From Prunella strophiata (taxonomy: Eukaryota; Chordata; Aves; Passeriformes; Prunellidae), in contig JAZBQD010000335.1 of NCBI GenBank assembly GCA_036583965.1, positions 1 through 64,000 on the forward strand: 64,000 nt of DNA. Direction: 5' to 3'. The notes below the pieces were generated by a model. That model did not search any database and had not been told where the DNA came from. It was given only the letters and a program-made list of their open reading frames with translations. The first letter of the stretch is position 1, and each line of letters begins with the position of its first letter. Position numbers and translations under genes: made by a program. Shown here one piece after another: positions 48,501-61,200 of this stretch.

Positions 48501-51500
48501 GAATGGTCTGGCCCAGCAAGTGCTTGGATTTATCCTGTCAGGTGACTTTCCAAGAGGGAAGCAGGCTTTGGATGAGACCCTGCTGGGTTTAGCAGGAGCA
48601 GTACAGGTGGCAGGAGACATTGCAAGCACAGCCTGCAGTGAGGAAAATCCCAATCCCTCTCAGGTCCAGGAGAGCTTTCTGCAGCTCCAAGCCAAGTTTT
48701 CCTGTGCTCAGCTGAACACCAAAGGGTTCCTGGAGAAGGCAGTGTCCTTCAGGGAATCCTGTGGGATGGAAAAGGCCATCCTGGAGCTGCACAGTGTCCA
48801 GTGGGCCGTTGGCATGTGTGTCCTGCTGGATGCCATGGATCAGTTCATGGGCAGGGATGTCCTGTTCCTGAGGGAGCTGAGCAGAGCCATGAGGAACAAG
48901 GCTGGCCCACGGAGCCTCCTGGCTGCTGTGGCTGAGAATTCCCTCAGGTTGCAGGAGGCTGCCTGGCTCTCCTACTTATCCTGCCCTGGAGACCACGGTG
49001 CCAGAGAAATCCTGGTGCTCCGGGAGGAGATCCAGGTGCTCATGGAAGCCCTGCTGGATGTGTCCAACACCCTCCTGCTCTCCCCACTGCCTACTGCCAG
49101 CTTGGCCATCCGCTTCGAGCTCCTGCAGAGGGATGTGGCCCTCAGGGCCAAGGCATTGTTGCTCCACATGGAAAGGGTCAACATGGAACAGCTGCAGCTC
49201 ATCCAGGATGTGGTTGGAGCAGCTCTGTCCAACCTCACCCAAGAGGAGAGGGAGAGGAGCAAAGAAGGTTTTGAGGAGAAGGCAAATCAGCTCATGGCTA
49301 ATGTCCAGAGGGTCAGAAACACCCTCTGGAGTGCTCTGGAGGCCGGTGCTCAACTTACATCAGAGCCTGACCTGCTCCCCATGGCTGAGCACCTCCTGCT
49401 CCTCACGGCTGATGTGGTGGGAAGCGCTCGGCGGCACTTCCAGAGCCACCAGGCCACTGGGGATCCCTGCCAGGCCACTGGGGATCCCTGCCAGGCCACT
49501 GGGGATCCCCACCTGGATGGCATGGTGTGGTACTGGTCGGCCAAGGCACACTACCTTGTCACACAGCTCTGGGTTATCCATGGAATCAACAGGGACACCC
49601 TGCGGTGCCTCACAGAATGCCTGCAGCGGGAACGCTTCCCAGGATCACCCAACAGCACAGCTGGACTCTCCCCAGCCCCAGAGCCCACTGAGGCAGCAGG
49701 AATTCATCCATGCAGGAGCAGAGGAGCGAGTGGAGCCATGCGGGAAGTGGGTGAGCTGGTACGGGAGCTCTTTTCCCTGGCAGGGTGTCGGTCAGGGCTG
49801 TCTGTCATTCCTCCTGCTCCCAGCATGGAGCATGGAATGTGAGGGATGCTGGCAGGGCCCCTGGAGGTCAGCAGGCTGACCCTGGGCCACTCAGGCAGCT
49901 CAGGTTGCTGGCAGCCCTGGATTCCTGGATATCCGATCGGCCAGACTCTCCTACATCTATCCCAATCCACCATTTCAGAGGCAGAGGGGTTGTAGCACTC
50001 TCCCTCACCTCCACACATTCCCTCTGGGAATACCAGAGGGAATTCCCATGGGTGTCAAGAGCTGAGAAAGGCTTTGGCACAGACCCAGGTTCCTCAGCAA
50101 AGTGCTTTAGAGCTCTAATTGTGCTGGAAATTAATTGCAAACTGTCAGCTTGCAGGACACCCCACTCCCATTTGGAGATGGCTCCGAGGGCTTTGGATTT
50201 TGGGAGAAGGGCTGGTGGAAAGGTGGAGTGGACCCAGAAGGGGGTGGGCAGCTCTCCCACCAACTTAACTCACCAAAATCTCCTTCAGAAACACCCAGGT
50301 GGAGGAGACCACTCGGCATCGCTGTGTCCACACATTCCAGGCTTGGAATCTGCTCCATTACTGTCTCGACAGCACCAGGATAGCCCTTCCAGCATCTCCC
50401 CTGCAAAGCAAGAGAGAGGAAACTGTGACAAGTGGCAAGGTGGCCCCAGCAAGGTGTCCCAGGTGACCCAGGACATGGCCACAAGGATGCTCCACATGGC
50501 TCAGTTCCTGCGGAGGAAGGGCCCCATTGCGGTAGGCAGTGTTCCATCCCTCTAGTTTTCCCTTAGGATCATGGCAACTCCATCCCAAATCCCTGTGTCA
50601 CCCAGCTCTTGGGAGAGTGGCACCAGCTCTAGTTATGCAAAATACTCCAAATTCCTTCCTGCTGGTTGGATGTGAGTTTGGCATCCTGTCCTTTCCTCAG
50701 AGTGTGTCTGAGCCTCCTGGGCCTTCCCTGTCCTGCAGGAAAAGCTTTTTTTTCCTTCTCTCCCCCATCCCATTGATTTTTATCCCGTTTCAGAGCAAGG
50801 AGCAGTTTGTGGCCTATGCCAGGCAAATGGTTTCTGATGGGCAAGTGGTTGTTAAGTTTGGGAACATCCTTGCCAAGCACTGCCTGGACCAGAGATGCTC
50901 CATGGAGCTGCTCCGTGCTACTGAGCACACCCAATCCATCAGCAGCCAGCTCGGCATCGTGGCCAGGTGAGCTACCAGTAGTTGGGATCACTTTTCCCAA
51001 GGTCATCCAAGAGGGATCCCTTCTCCAAGGAATGTGGGTGGTGGTCCCCAGAGGTCCTAGGGGAGGTGGGTATTGTCCAAGAGTTGAGGAACAATTTGGA
51101 GGCCTCCCTTCCCTCCATGGGTTTCCCTGCTCTGATGGTGCAGGGGACAAGCTGGGTTTGGAATAACAACACTGTCAGGATGTCCAATGTCCTTCCAATA
51201 AAATCCTTTGGAATGTCTTTGAAGGGTGAAAGCAGTGACTGGGGAGAGCAAGGCCTCCTCTGAGCTGCTGTTGAGCAACGTGCAGAACCTCATTCAAGCA
51301 GTGCAGCACGTCCTGAGGGCGGCCGAGGCAGCAGTGTGTCAAAGTGAGTCCATCACAGAATCAATCCCAGAATTATTTGGGTGGGAAGGGTTGCTCCAAG
51401 CCCCATCCAGCCTGGCTTTGAGCAGTTCCAGAGATGGGGCAGCCACAGCTGCTCTGTGCCAGGGCCTCCCAACCTCACAGGAAAGGGTTCCTCCCTAACA

Positions 51501-52600
51501 GTGAAGGCTGATGGCAGCAATTCCATGCTGTGGGAGTTTCTCATCCAGGTCTTTCTATGGGAGCTGGGATCTGGCTGCTGTGGGACTCCAGCTGGAGCAA
51601 ATATTCCTCCTGGAATACTTTCATTTCTGTGCTTGTCTTGTGTCTAAAGCCCACCCTGCATCATCCCAGGCATTGACTGTCCTTGAAGTCACCTTTACCT
51701 GGTCTATTCCCCACTTAATTTTTGGATCATAGAGCACCTTTATTTGGAATTAGTCCATGCTATCCTCTTTATTCCCAAAAGCCAAATTCCCAAGAGTTTC
51801 CCATGCAGATGCCATCAACAGTGAACTGATCTGACTGTAAAATCCATGAGAGCAGATTTTTCCTGAAAATAACTGGAAAACAAGTGCAAACAAGTGCCTC
51901 TCCCTGAGGCAGCATTTCTATCTGAATCCCATCCTCCTCAATAATCCTACTGCTTTTCCTGGGATCAGCATCTCTTTTTGAAGGAAACACAGATTTTTTT
52001 AGAATCCCATTTGCTGAACAACCAGCCCCAAGGGTGACAAAGCTCCTCCTGTGCTTAATTAAACTTAGCACTTCCTCTATTTGCCCATTTTTCACTTTGC
52101 TGATGCTGAATTAATTAATTAATTAATTAATTTTGACTATCTAGATCCCAAAGTCCTTTATGACCTGGAAATTTCCCTTTGGAAAATTCCCTGCTTATCA
52201 ACAAAGTGCCCTCCTTTCCCCTCCCTGTAAGAAGCTTTTGAAGCATTCTGAAGCATTTTGAAGCCTTAAGAGGTAGCGATGTGTGGTGGATCATGCACAC
52301 ATTGGCACATCCAGACTCTTCCATAATTTAGGATGCACAGGGATATATTAAAGCAATTCCTTTGTCCAACAGGGTTTGGGACAACCCCCAGCAGACCCTG
52401 AAGAAGAAGAAGTTGCTGCTTTCTGCCAGCAGTGGAGGAAAAACCTGACACACCACAGAGCGAAGGAGGCTTTAAATTCTGACCGGGATGAATTAGGGCT
52501 ACGGAAAACTCGAGGGGCAAAGGCTGAGCCCACCCTGATGTCTCTGGTGCAAGGAGCAACCCCCTCGGAGCAGGAATATCCCAAAGCATCCCAGTCCTAG
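45526..52600 (+). CDS. Divergent alpha-catenin/vinculin superfamily protein
   Basis: Proposed exons: 45526-45743, 45893-46108, 46244-46424, 46553-49750, 50413-50531, 50794-50966, 51225-51343, 52373-52600; about 1,480 codons. The first exon has no homology, so the start may be the better-placed ATG at 45902 (MEPFSFSEL). Homology to alpha-catenin runs along the protein: KAIQGILCPMGVELCHLLLA near the N-terminus, AKRLRELGD...LLHKCVPLIHAA, LLADSSRLDLQLELVERC, and the C-terminal exons FLRRKGPIASKEQFVAYARQ and ILAKHCLDQ...LGIVARVKAV matching the actin-binding end. A cytoskeletal or junctional helical-bundle protein is expected. Odd points: one exon of 3.2 kb holds the core; length exceeds alpha-catenin (about 906 aa) and vinculin (about 1,066); the frame slips by one base between 48220 and 48305, probably near 48275; and phase does not match at the last exon, so the 3' end is tentative. 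I do not recognise a named orthologue. Confidence 0.75.
49450..49512 (+). repeat. In-frame 21-bp coding tandem repeat, three copies
   Basis: CAGGCCACTGGGGATCCCTG plus C is repeated three times, the third with one substitution, encoding QATGDPC twice and then QATGDPH in the alpha-catenin-like gene. The unit preserves frame. Confidence 0.9.
51345..51500 (-). mobile_element. CR1 fragment, antisense, in an intron of the alpha-catenin-like gene
   Basis: Antisense CR1 phrases 'cagaattatttgggtgggaa', 'ccccatccagcctggctttg', 'agttccagagatggggcagc' directly follow the splice donor at 51344. Confidence 0.75.
52110..52134. repeat. TTAA tetranucleotide microsatellite
   Basis: Six copies of TTAA in the last intron of the alpha-catenin-like gene. 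Confidence 0.8.
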
Positions 52601-52729
52601 GAAAGGACATACAATTATGGACAGACACCTGTAAATCCAGAGAGGGGCTCCTTGTCACAGTGCCTTTGGAAGCAGAGGAGGAATACTTTGCAGTGTGAAG
52701 GATTCATGCTGGAGTGTTTCATAGTGGCA

Positions 52730-52940
52730 GGAAAATCTTGGAACAGGCTCCGTGGGGAGGCCAGGAATCTTCTGGTGAGTGTTTTACCCCTCAGGTGGTG
52801 AGATGGGATGGATGGGGCTCTGGAGAATCCTGATCCAGTGGGAGGTGTCGGAGGTATCCCTGCCCATGGCAGGGGGTGGAATGGGATAAGTATAAGGTCC
52901 CTTCTCACCCAGACTGTTCCAGGATTCTGTGATCCAGAGA
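52730..52940 (+). mobile_element. CR1 fragment, sense, after the alpha-catenin-like gene
   Basis: Sense CR1 terminus: 'agtgggaggtgtcggaggta', 'catggcagggggtggaatgg', 'gttccaggattctgtgatcc'. It lies in the presumed 3' UTR. Confidence 0.7.
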
Positions 52941-53654
52941 TGCTCAGGTTTTGTGCCATCTTTCAGCCTTTCCTACTTCACATATCCAGGGATACAGCAG
53001 CAGGGATACTGCAGCCCCTGAACCTGCAGATTTCTTCCCAAAATCCCACTCAGCCCCAGGATTTTCTCGTATCCAGAGTAAATATTCAATCCCCAAAATC
53101 ACCTACCTCACAATTTCCAGAGTATCCTAGACTGGTGACACGGCTGCTCCTGTATCCTGGTTCTCCACATCCATCCTTCCCAGCCTCAAGATCACAAGCT
53201 GTCTGATGGAAACACTGCTCCATGCTGGAATTCTGCAGGAGAGGTGGAAGGAAGCCTCCCCTGTGGAATACACAATCCAACACCACAGCAGATCACAACT
53301 GGCTCCATGGTGGCTGCAGCCCATTCCAGCCCACCTTGGTGTCCCACCTGCATCCCAACCACCTTCCCCAGACCAGGAATTCCATTACGTGCATGGCAGC
53401 AAGGAATTGCCTCCATATTCCAAGAAAAAGCAGCAGCAGGCACACTGGAGATTCTGGGAAGCTATCTGCAATGGATAAAGCAGGAGAGGGAGCCAGGGAG
53501 GCAGGAAATACACATGGAGACAACAGGCTGTGAGGACTCACAGGCCCTTGTATCCATGTCCTATTTCCACACTGGTTTTCCCCGCTGGCTTGGTTTTTTG
53601 AGGAAAACCTTGACCAGCCACACCGGTGAGTAGATGAAGAAATAACAGATTACT

Positions 53655-53660
53655 AATAAA
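53655..53660 (+). terminator. Candidate poly(A) signal of the alpha-catenin-like gene
   Basis: AATAAA about 1.05 kb after the proposed stop codon, followed by a poly(A)-rich stretch at 53725-53747. The only canonical signal I noticed between the gene and the convergent ZC3H6 end. Confidence 0.45.
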
Positions 53661-54054
53661 GGACTAATGGATTCCTCCAAAATAACAACCCAGTTCCATG
53701 TCTATTCTCTACATTTCCTACACACACAAAAAAAAAAAAAAAAAAAATCATAAAATTAATGGAATTCATGCTCTGGCAAATCAGGAAGGCAAACTGAAAC
53801 CACTAATGCCTTCAGAGATGCCTCCTCTGCTGTGCAGGAATCACAGGATTCCCTTGGCTCATCCATGCAAGGCAAAAACCTCAGAATTTGGGATAAATAC
53901 TCTGCTGTCCCATTGGAAACATTACTTGGCCAACAAACAAGAGGAAAAAATTCATGACCATCACTTGGTCAAGGGAAAAACAAGAGGAAAAGGTCCACCA
54001 AGGAAGAGACTTAAAGCAGAGAAAACCTTCCAAAGGGGTGGGAAGCAGATGATT

Positions 54055-55275
54055 GATTGAATAGCTGGCACATTTTTATTGGAAAAGCAGCTGGCTAGGA
54101 ATGACTGCATTTCCTCTGGAGAAAAAGCAGCCCCAAAGGCAGGACAGGAGGTCTGGAGGACAGTTGTGCTCTCCCATGCAAAACCTGGGGAATTCAAGAC
54201 ATGCAGGATGTTCCATGATAGAAAATGGCAACTCTCTCCATGAGACCTTGAGATCAGGTACAAGGTTATGTTAAAACCCCACAAACCATCCCAAAAAGCC
54301 CAGCTTTAGTCCCCCTCCTCCCAGCTGCCACCGTATGCAAATGGAGTCGTCACCAGGAATTAACTGTACCCTTTTTAATTGTTTTGTTAAAAATGTCGTC
54401 GAGACACCATGAATACAAGTACTGCAGTTACAGCCATACAAAAAAAGCAATACAAATTAAGCAGCTGAATACAAAAATACGTTGAAATACATGAACACCA
54501 CAATGGAACTCGGAGCACTAAATCCCAATCGTGTAGGCGTGGAAAAAAATTAAATAAAAACCTTTTCTTTTTCGTATTAGACAATGTAGTTTTCTCCACT
54601 TCGAACAGTTACTTTTGCTAGTTATGTACTTCACAATTTCTTCTATGTACAGCATAGAATAAAATACTTTTAAAAGATATGACATTTTTCATCCTCAATA
54701 TGTGATATAGTCTCTTTTACACTAATATTGACTGCAGGAATAAAAACTGTCCGTGTCTTACATCAACTCATTGGAAAAGGAGGAGCGACGTTTCCTTTGA
54801 ATTCATTTCGGTGAGGTTTTCCATCAGTTCGGGGGTTTGGCAGTCCTGGAACGGCATCTCTCCTGGGAATTCATGTACATAATATTGCTTGGATCTATAC
54901 AAATGTGGCAATCGGATCTAAGTGGTGGTTGGGAAAGAGGCAGCTCACACATATACAGCTCTGGGAATTTTCCATGACTTATTTACAATGAAAGTGCTTC
55001 TCTCAGCTCTAACACGATCCGGGGGGATTGGTTTCCTTTCTACAGGTCAATTATTAGTCTCCCTGAAATTGGAAAGAAAAAGGATTCTCTAGAAAATACC
55101 ACAGCTTTGCAAACACTCGAGCGTACTGGAGAACTGCGTGTGGTTCGGAGATTAGCAGCTGAAAAGTGGTGGGAATTATAATTTAAAAATAAATAAAGCC
55201 AAAAGAGGTAACCCAGGTACAAAACAGCAGAGAACTGCAATACCCACAACGGTAAAAAGACTCCAAAGCCATCTG
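54055..55275 (-). other. ZC3H6: ZC3H6 3' untranslated region
   Basis: AT-rich noncoding sequence after the ZC3H6 stop, unlike the GGAATT-rich spacer around it. AATAAA in gene sense lies at 54075-54080; an ATTAAA variant at 54375-54380 is an alternative. Ends are estimates. Confidence 0.55.
54075..54080 (-). terminator. ZC3H6: Candidate ZC3H6 poly(A) signal
   Basis: TTTATT on the + strand (AATAAA in ZC3H6 sense), 1.2 kb past the stop codon; only about 0.4 kb separates it from the convergent signal at 53655. Confidence 0.5.
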
Positions 55276-58200
55276 CTAACAAAACGGGGAAGCAGTTGGA
55301 TCGAAAGTCTTGAAAACATCTTTTAGGGATTTATCATCCGACTCCCCGTTGGGATCGCTCTCCGGGGCCTGCGTTACCTGTCCGGGCTGCCTCACCTGCC
55401 TGGGGTCGCTGTACTGTGGCCGGATTAATCCCGACAGAGCCTGGATTGGGAGATTATGGACGGCAGGGGCAGCGCTGGAGTGTTTAGCCTGAGATTTACT
55501 GGTGCTGTTTGCCTTGTCTGAAGCAGCTTCTGCTGATCCTTCCGTGGGTTTTTCCGCATTGGAGGCAGCCTTCTGCTGGGACAGCATCTTCCGCAAGACT
55601 CGGCTCATTTTTACTGGAATTTTTCAAAATACTTTTTTTCTGGTTCTCTCCATTCTCTCCCGAACAGGCTGGAGCCGTGTCCGAGGATGAGCTGTGATCC
55701 CTGGGATCGTACAAACTGATCCCGCTCAGGATGGAGCCGGGAGTTCCCAGCCTAACGCCACTGGACGATAATTTGGGCGCATACGGAGGCAGAGCATCGG
55801 GGTCAGATTTCGGAGTCGTGGCTTCTGAGGACTGGGATGAGCTGGCAGCAGCTCTGGCGAGCCGGGGGTCAAACTTGGGAGGGTGGGAATCCTTCCCGAC
55901 TCCGTGGTGAGCAGTCTGCACTCGACAGTCTGTGGAGTCTGGGATCAACGTTCTTTTGCAAGCGAGGATCCCCCAGTTTGCTGGAGCTACTGGCATGGGA
56001 ATCTGTGGATGGATCCAAGTAGCCACCCCGGCCCACGAGGCTGTTTTTGGCCTTGGCAGCGAGCCGGGGATCAGCTGGCATCGCGTTGGGGTGCGGATCG
56101 TTCTTCAAATTGCGCAGTTTATTCAGTCTCTGGTCAGCAATGAGTGGAGGGAGAGGTAAATTGATGGAAGAGACGGGGTCGGGTTTAGGCAGAGGGATTG
56201 GGAGCAAGTCCTCAGGGGGCCCACACAATGTGCTTGGCAAAGTTGGGTTTCATCAGGGTCACATCCATCTTAATGTGGCTGAACTGCCGCAGCTGGGAGC
56301 GGGGATCCCGTAACGTGACGCCCGGCAGAGGTTCCGAGGGAATGAGGAAAGCTCGTTCCCTCAGCTCCCTCTCCGAGTCCTCCTCGTCATCATCCAGCCC
56401 TTTCTGCTTGACCTTCACTCCGGCGTGGGCGTGGTGCAAATCCAGCTTGGCCCCGGCCAGGGAGGGGCCGGGATGGCCGCCCTCGGTGACCTTGTGCATC
56501 CGCGGATCGCGGGCCAGCCGGGGATCCAGGGATGCCGACTCCGAAGGCTTCCTGGGATTGGGCCTTGGAGAGGCCCGGAGTCTCGGGTCAGCAGCCTGAG
56601 GCCCCACACCTTTGTCTTTTGCCAGCCTGGGGTCTGTAGGCATCCCAAGCATGTGCTGCTCCGTGGAATGTTGTTGCCGGTTCCTAAAGTTTTCGCTTTG
56701 TTTCTTTAAGGTTTTAAGGATTGATTTAACACTGCTCCCCTCTTCCTCTTCACTACTGGAATACCAGTTGACATTGTCATCTAAAAATCAAAGAAATGCC
56801 ACAAAATTTAGATTATTCCAGCAAATAACTCTTAGAGAATCAAACACTCCCTAATGGGAAACTCCTCAGTGAAGTCAAACTGAAAAGATCTGATATTAAA
56901 TCACTCCCAGTATCACAAAAATCACAACCTCAAATGACCAAAATCCATTTAATCAAAGAAATGTTGTAACAAAAAAACCTGGAGGTAGTGGAGATAGAAT
57001 GCAACACAGCCTGGGAGTGTCTCCATATCCATCAATATTCATTTGGGAAAGTAACCTGCTTTCAAACAATCCTTATCAATACTAGTAAAAAAACCGTATC
57101 TAAAATCTAAGTCTTGACAGGAGAAGGAAAAGTAAAATGGCCCCTTGCAGTGATCTTTAATCCAGGTAAATTATGAATTTGCTGCTCTATTTAATCCAAA
57201 TCCCAAAGTTTGTAGGAGAGGTTAAGATTCAGGAAGGGAAGAAATACAATATCAGAGAAGGAACAGTGCTGTTCTAGAGGAAACAGATCAAGAGATGCAC
57301 CTGAAGAAATAGGATAGAGGATGCACTTCCAGTCCTGGCAGCAAGAAATAACCCCTCTGGTCCAAAAAGGGATTTTCCAAAGTAATTATCAACCAAAGGA
57401 CCCTTTAGATCCAAAAACTATTCATTGGAGCCAGGATGGACTGAACCTACACTAAGATCCTAGAACAAGCTGAGAAGAAGAGCTGAAAATACTGAGCTGC
57501 TGCTGCTTCCAGTAACTATGAACAGTGACATGACGTGAGTGAATGTCAACCAATTTGTTGACCACGGCCATTAAGTATGATGAGAATTCCAACCAAATCC
57601 TGCTCACCTTCATCTTTGCTCATGGCCCTCTGGCCCTGGCTGCTGGCAGAGTCTCCATCCCGTTGGTGCTTCTGGCTGAGCCTCGCATACAGGGCCTTCT
57701 GCATGGCTGGCAGGAAATCGGGCACGTTGATGCCCTGGTTGTGGCCCATGTGGCCACCCATGCAGTCCGACTCGCTCCCGCCCGGATGTGACTCCGGAGC
57801 CATGAGGTGAGCCTGGTGATCTGTAAATTCTCCGTGCCATGCTCCATCTGCAGGACAAAACTCCAGTTAGTAGTTATCCTAGAGAAATGTTGACAGCTAT
57901 AAACATGGAATTATGGAATAGACTGGGTTGGAAAGGAGCCTAAAGGACATCCAGTTCCATGCCAAATCAGGGACACATACCCCTATCCCAGGCTGTTCCA
58001 AGCCACATCCAACCTGGTCTGGAACACTTCCAGGGATGGGGCACCCACAGCTTCTCTGGGAAAACTCTGCCAGGGCCTCCCCACCCTCACAGGGAAGGAT
58101 TTCTTCCCAATATCCCACTTCACCCTAAAGCTCAACATGACTTAACAACACAACTGAACAGCACCAGCCGAGAAAGCCAGAACACTGAAGACATTCCAGG

Positions 58201-61200
58201 GAGTTTCTATCCAAAATTCATCCAGCAGACATGCTTACCTCCAGAATTATTGGCTGGCTGGAAGTTGTGTACAGCTTGGTGGGAATAATAGTTGTCATAG
58301 AAGTCAGCCGGGTTCTGCATGGGCTCGTACTCCCCGGGCATCTGCTGGTACTGAGGCCCCGGGGGGCAGTGATTGTCCCTTGGCATGTTCACCATGTGTC
58401 CCTGCACTCCAGGGGAATTGTAGGATCCTCCCATCCCCGGCGGGGTGAGAGGTGGCCCACCCTGCTGCCCCTGCATGGGCATTCCAGTCTGGTTCTGCGG
58501 GCCCATGTATCCCGGGGGAACGCCCTGCATGGGGGGGCTCTGCGGCATTCCCGGCCCTTGGGGGCCTCCGCAGGGATGGTGCCCAGGAGAACCGGGGTGC
58601 ATCGGGGGCCCGTTGTGTCCTTGGGACATGCCAGGACCTGGCCCTGGACTCGAGCCTGGATTGTACATGTGCTGGGAATGTGGGTCATTGCCCTGGAACG
58701 GCGGCCGCGGGGGTGACGCGCTGTTGTAGAAGGTTGGTGGCCTGGAAGCAGAAGAAAATCAAGGAATCAAATTTTGGACCTTCAAACACCAAGAGTTGGC
58801 TCTCTTCGCCCCCTCCCAGTCTTATTTGACCTGATGTTAGATAAAATTCCCAAAGCACCATTATTTTCCAACTACACCCATTTCACATTCCTTAACTTAG
58901 CCAAAACCACATTTTTTCCAATACTTGCTCATCTCCATCAGTTTAGCCCTAGAAAAAGCCAACTACAAAAAGACTGGAGCAGGAAACAAACTGCTCCACC
59001 TGCAGGTGGATATGCAAACCAAGAGTAAACTACTGGAAGGTCAGGTCTAAGTTCCTTTCTACTGAAAACAAGAAATAATCCTGGTATCAAGTATCTGGCA
59101 GATCCTCAATTTAGCCCAGAATCCTGACAGGAACAATGATTAAAGATTAAATTATAATATCTAGAAGAGCTCTCCCCAGAATTCCAACACCTACTTCTTC
59201 CCAATTTTGTGTGCCAAATCCACAGTGGGCTTCACAACGATTTCAAAAAGAGATGGGATTTTCTTATAATCTCCTGAAGGATCTTGGTAATTTTCCATGT
59301 CGGACTCGGAGAAGGGATATTGCTCCGGGGGGGTTGGCAGGAGTCCGACCCCCGGCGGGGGTTTGGGAAGAGGAACAATGCCCCGCTTCCGGAGCTCCTC
59401 CAGCTCCTTCTCATCTTCATTTTGGGGTTCCTCCTCATTATTCAAAACCTGGAACAAAGCCATGTGGCAAGCAATTAATCAGTTTTCCAGTATTCCAGTT
59501 CAATTTAGTCTTGTGCCTTTTATTGAAATATTATTACCAGATTTAAATAAACAGCTTTCCTGGTATTTGCTGCAATACTGCTGGATATTGACATCCAACT
59601 CAAAGGAATTCTAAACCCATTTTTGGGAGCTGTTTTTCAGAACACCAAATCCCAGCCAAGAAAATATTTCTCTATTTCAGGAAGGAACAATTTCCCACAA
59701 GTCCATATCCTTCAAACAGGAGTGGAAGGAGTTATTCCAGGATTCCCCAAGTTTTTAGTACCAGATTCACACTCCTTTTCTTTTAAGGCCTGGTGGACAA
59801 TGACTGGAGAGGGAATATCCCAATAAACCAGAGCTCAGGATTTCCCAGAGCACATGGAAAAGGCTCCTCCATCCCTTCTCCACTCCGAGTGCAGCTATCC
59901 CAGTATTCCCAGTATCCAGATTGCTCACCTTATCCAACAGCTCCTTGGTTTCTGCAGTCAGGGGTGCATGAGAGAATTTGCATTTATCTCCTTGATAACA
60001 CTTTGCTCCTGTGTGGTAGAACTTGCAGGGGAATTCATGTGAGGAAGGAATTAAGGATTCCTAACAGTTTGGGAAGATTGTAAAACCCAGCTGACAGCTA
60101 TCCCTCAATTCTTCATCAGGATTTCATCATTATGGTAGGAATTTTGGAAGCTAACAATCAACTTACCTCTTACTTCCATTTAAAATTCTCCTAAAAATGA
60201 CATTTCTGTGGCCTTCAGATTTAATTTTCCAATTGTGATTAAAAAGGGAAATGTCTCAAATCCAGAGGAAAACACCAAAATAATGACAAAGAGGAACAGA
60301 TCAGGGGTTTAAAAGTGTGGATAAATGTACCTAAAATTCCAGAGATTTTATTTTTGAAAATGTTACAAATGAGTAATTTTATATTTACTTTTTCCTCTGA
60401 AGTATTTGAGAAAAAGAATCTTGTAATTAATCTACACAGTAGATAGTAGAGTGTCTTAAAAAACATTCACCTTTAGATCATTTATATCAAAATAAATAGA
60501 AGTAAAATAATAGAAATTAACATTTCAGGTGAATTTAGAAGTACTTTTAAAGGATATTGTGCAAATAAATGCAGTTCTCTCCTTTGGTGCAGTAACCCTG
60601 GATGTAAAACTTACATATTTCCTTCTTCTTTTCAATCTCTGCATCATGATCAAATTTACACTGTTCTCCCTATAAATAAATTCAAAAAAAAAAACAAGGA
60701 AAAACCATTATCTATCTGAAATGCTGAATAATTTAATTCCATAGTAAAAAAAACATCCTCCTCAGCTGAATTTAAATTTTTCATCTTTACCAACATTAAA
60801 TTCCATTATAAGCAATAAAAACTGTAAATAGACGGGGTTTGGACATAGAGAAAATTCCTGGATTGGAATTCAAAGGAATAGATGGAATGGTGACAGAAAA
60901 CAATCCCTGTTTCACCTAGGAATTTGTCCCTGTCTTCACCTAGGAATTTGCATTAAAAAGGCATTGAAATAATATTTTACTGAATTACTTTAATATATTC
61001 TGTTATTCTTTAGGATTATTTTGCTGGATGGGGGGGTTGGGTATTTTTTTAGGATTTATTTTCCTGAAAAAGACACCAAGTGCTGTTCCACTCCCCTTCT
61101 AAAACTGAAGGTGGCAGCAAATAGTCATCTGAGCCAAAGGTACTTAAAGGCAGCAAGAAACACAACATTTCACTTTTATTTCTACCATTTGGGTAAGAAA

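Noticed and set aside
49785..50555. 256-codon open frame on the + strand
   Set aside because: Only its last part (50413-50531) is the coding exon matching alpha-catenin; the rest is intron read through.
60610..60614. GTAAG as the donor of the ZC3H6 exon with CCCH finger 2
   Set aside because: Splicing there would delete finger 2 ([19 protein letters not shown]), which is open and conserved just beyond it; the AT-AC donor at 60557 keeps it.
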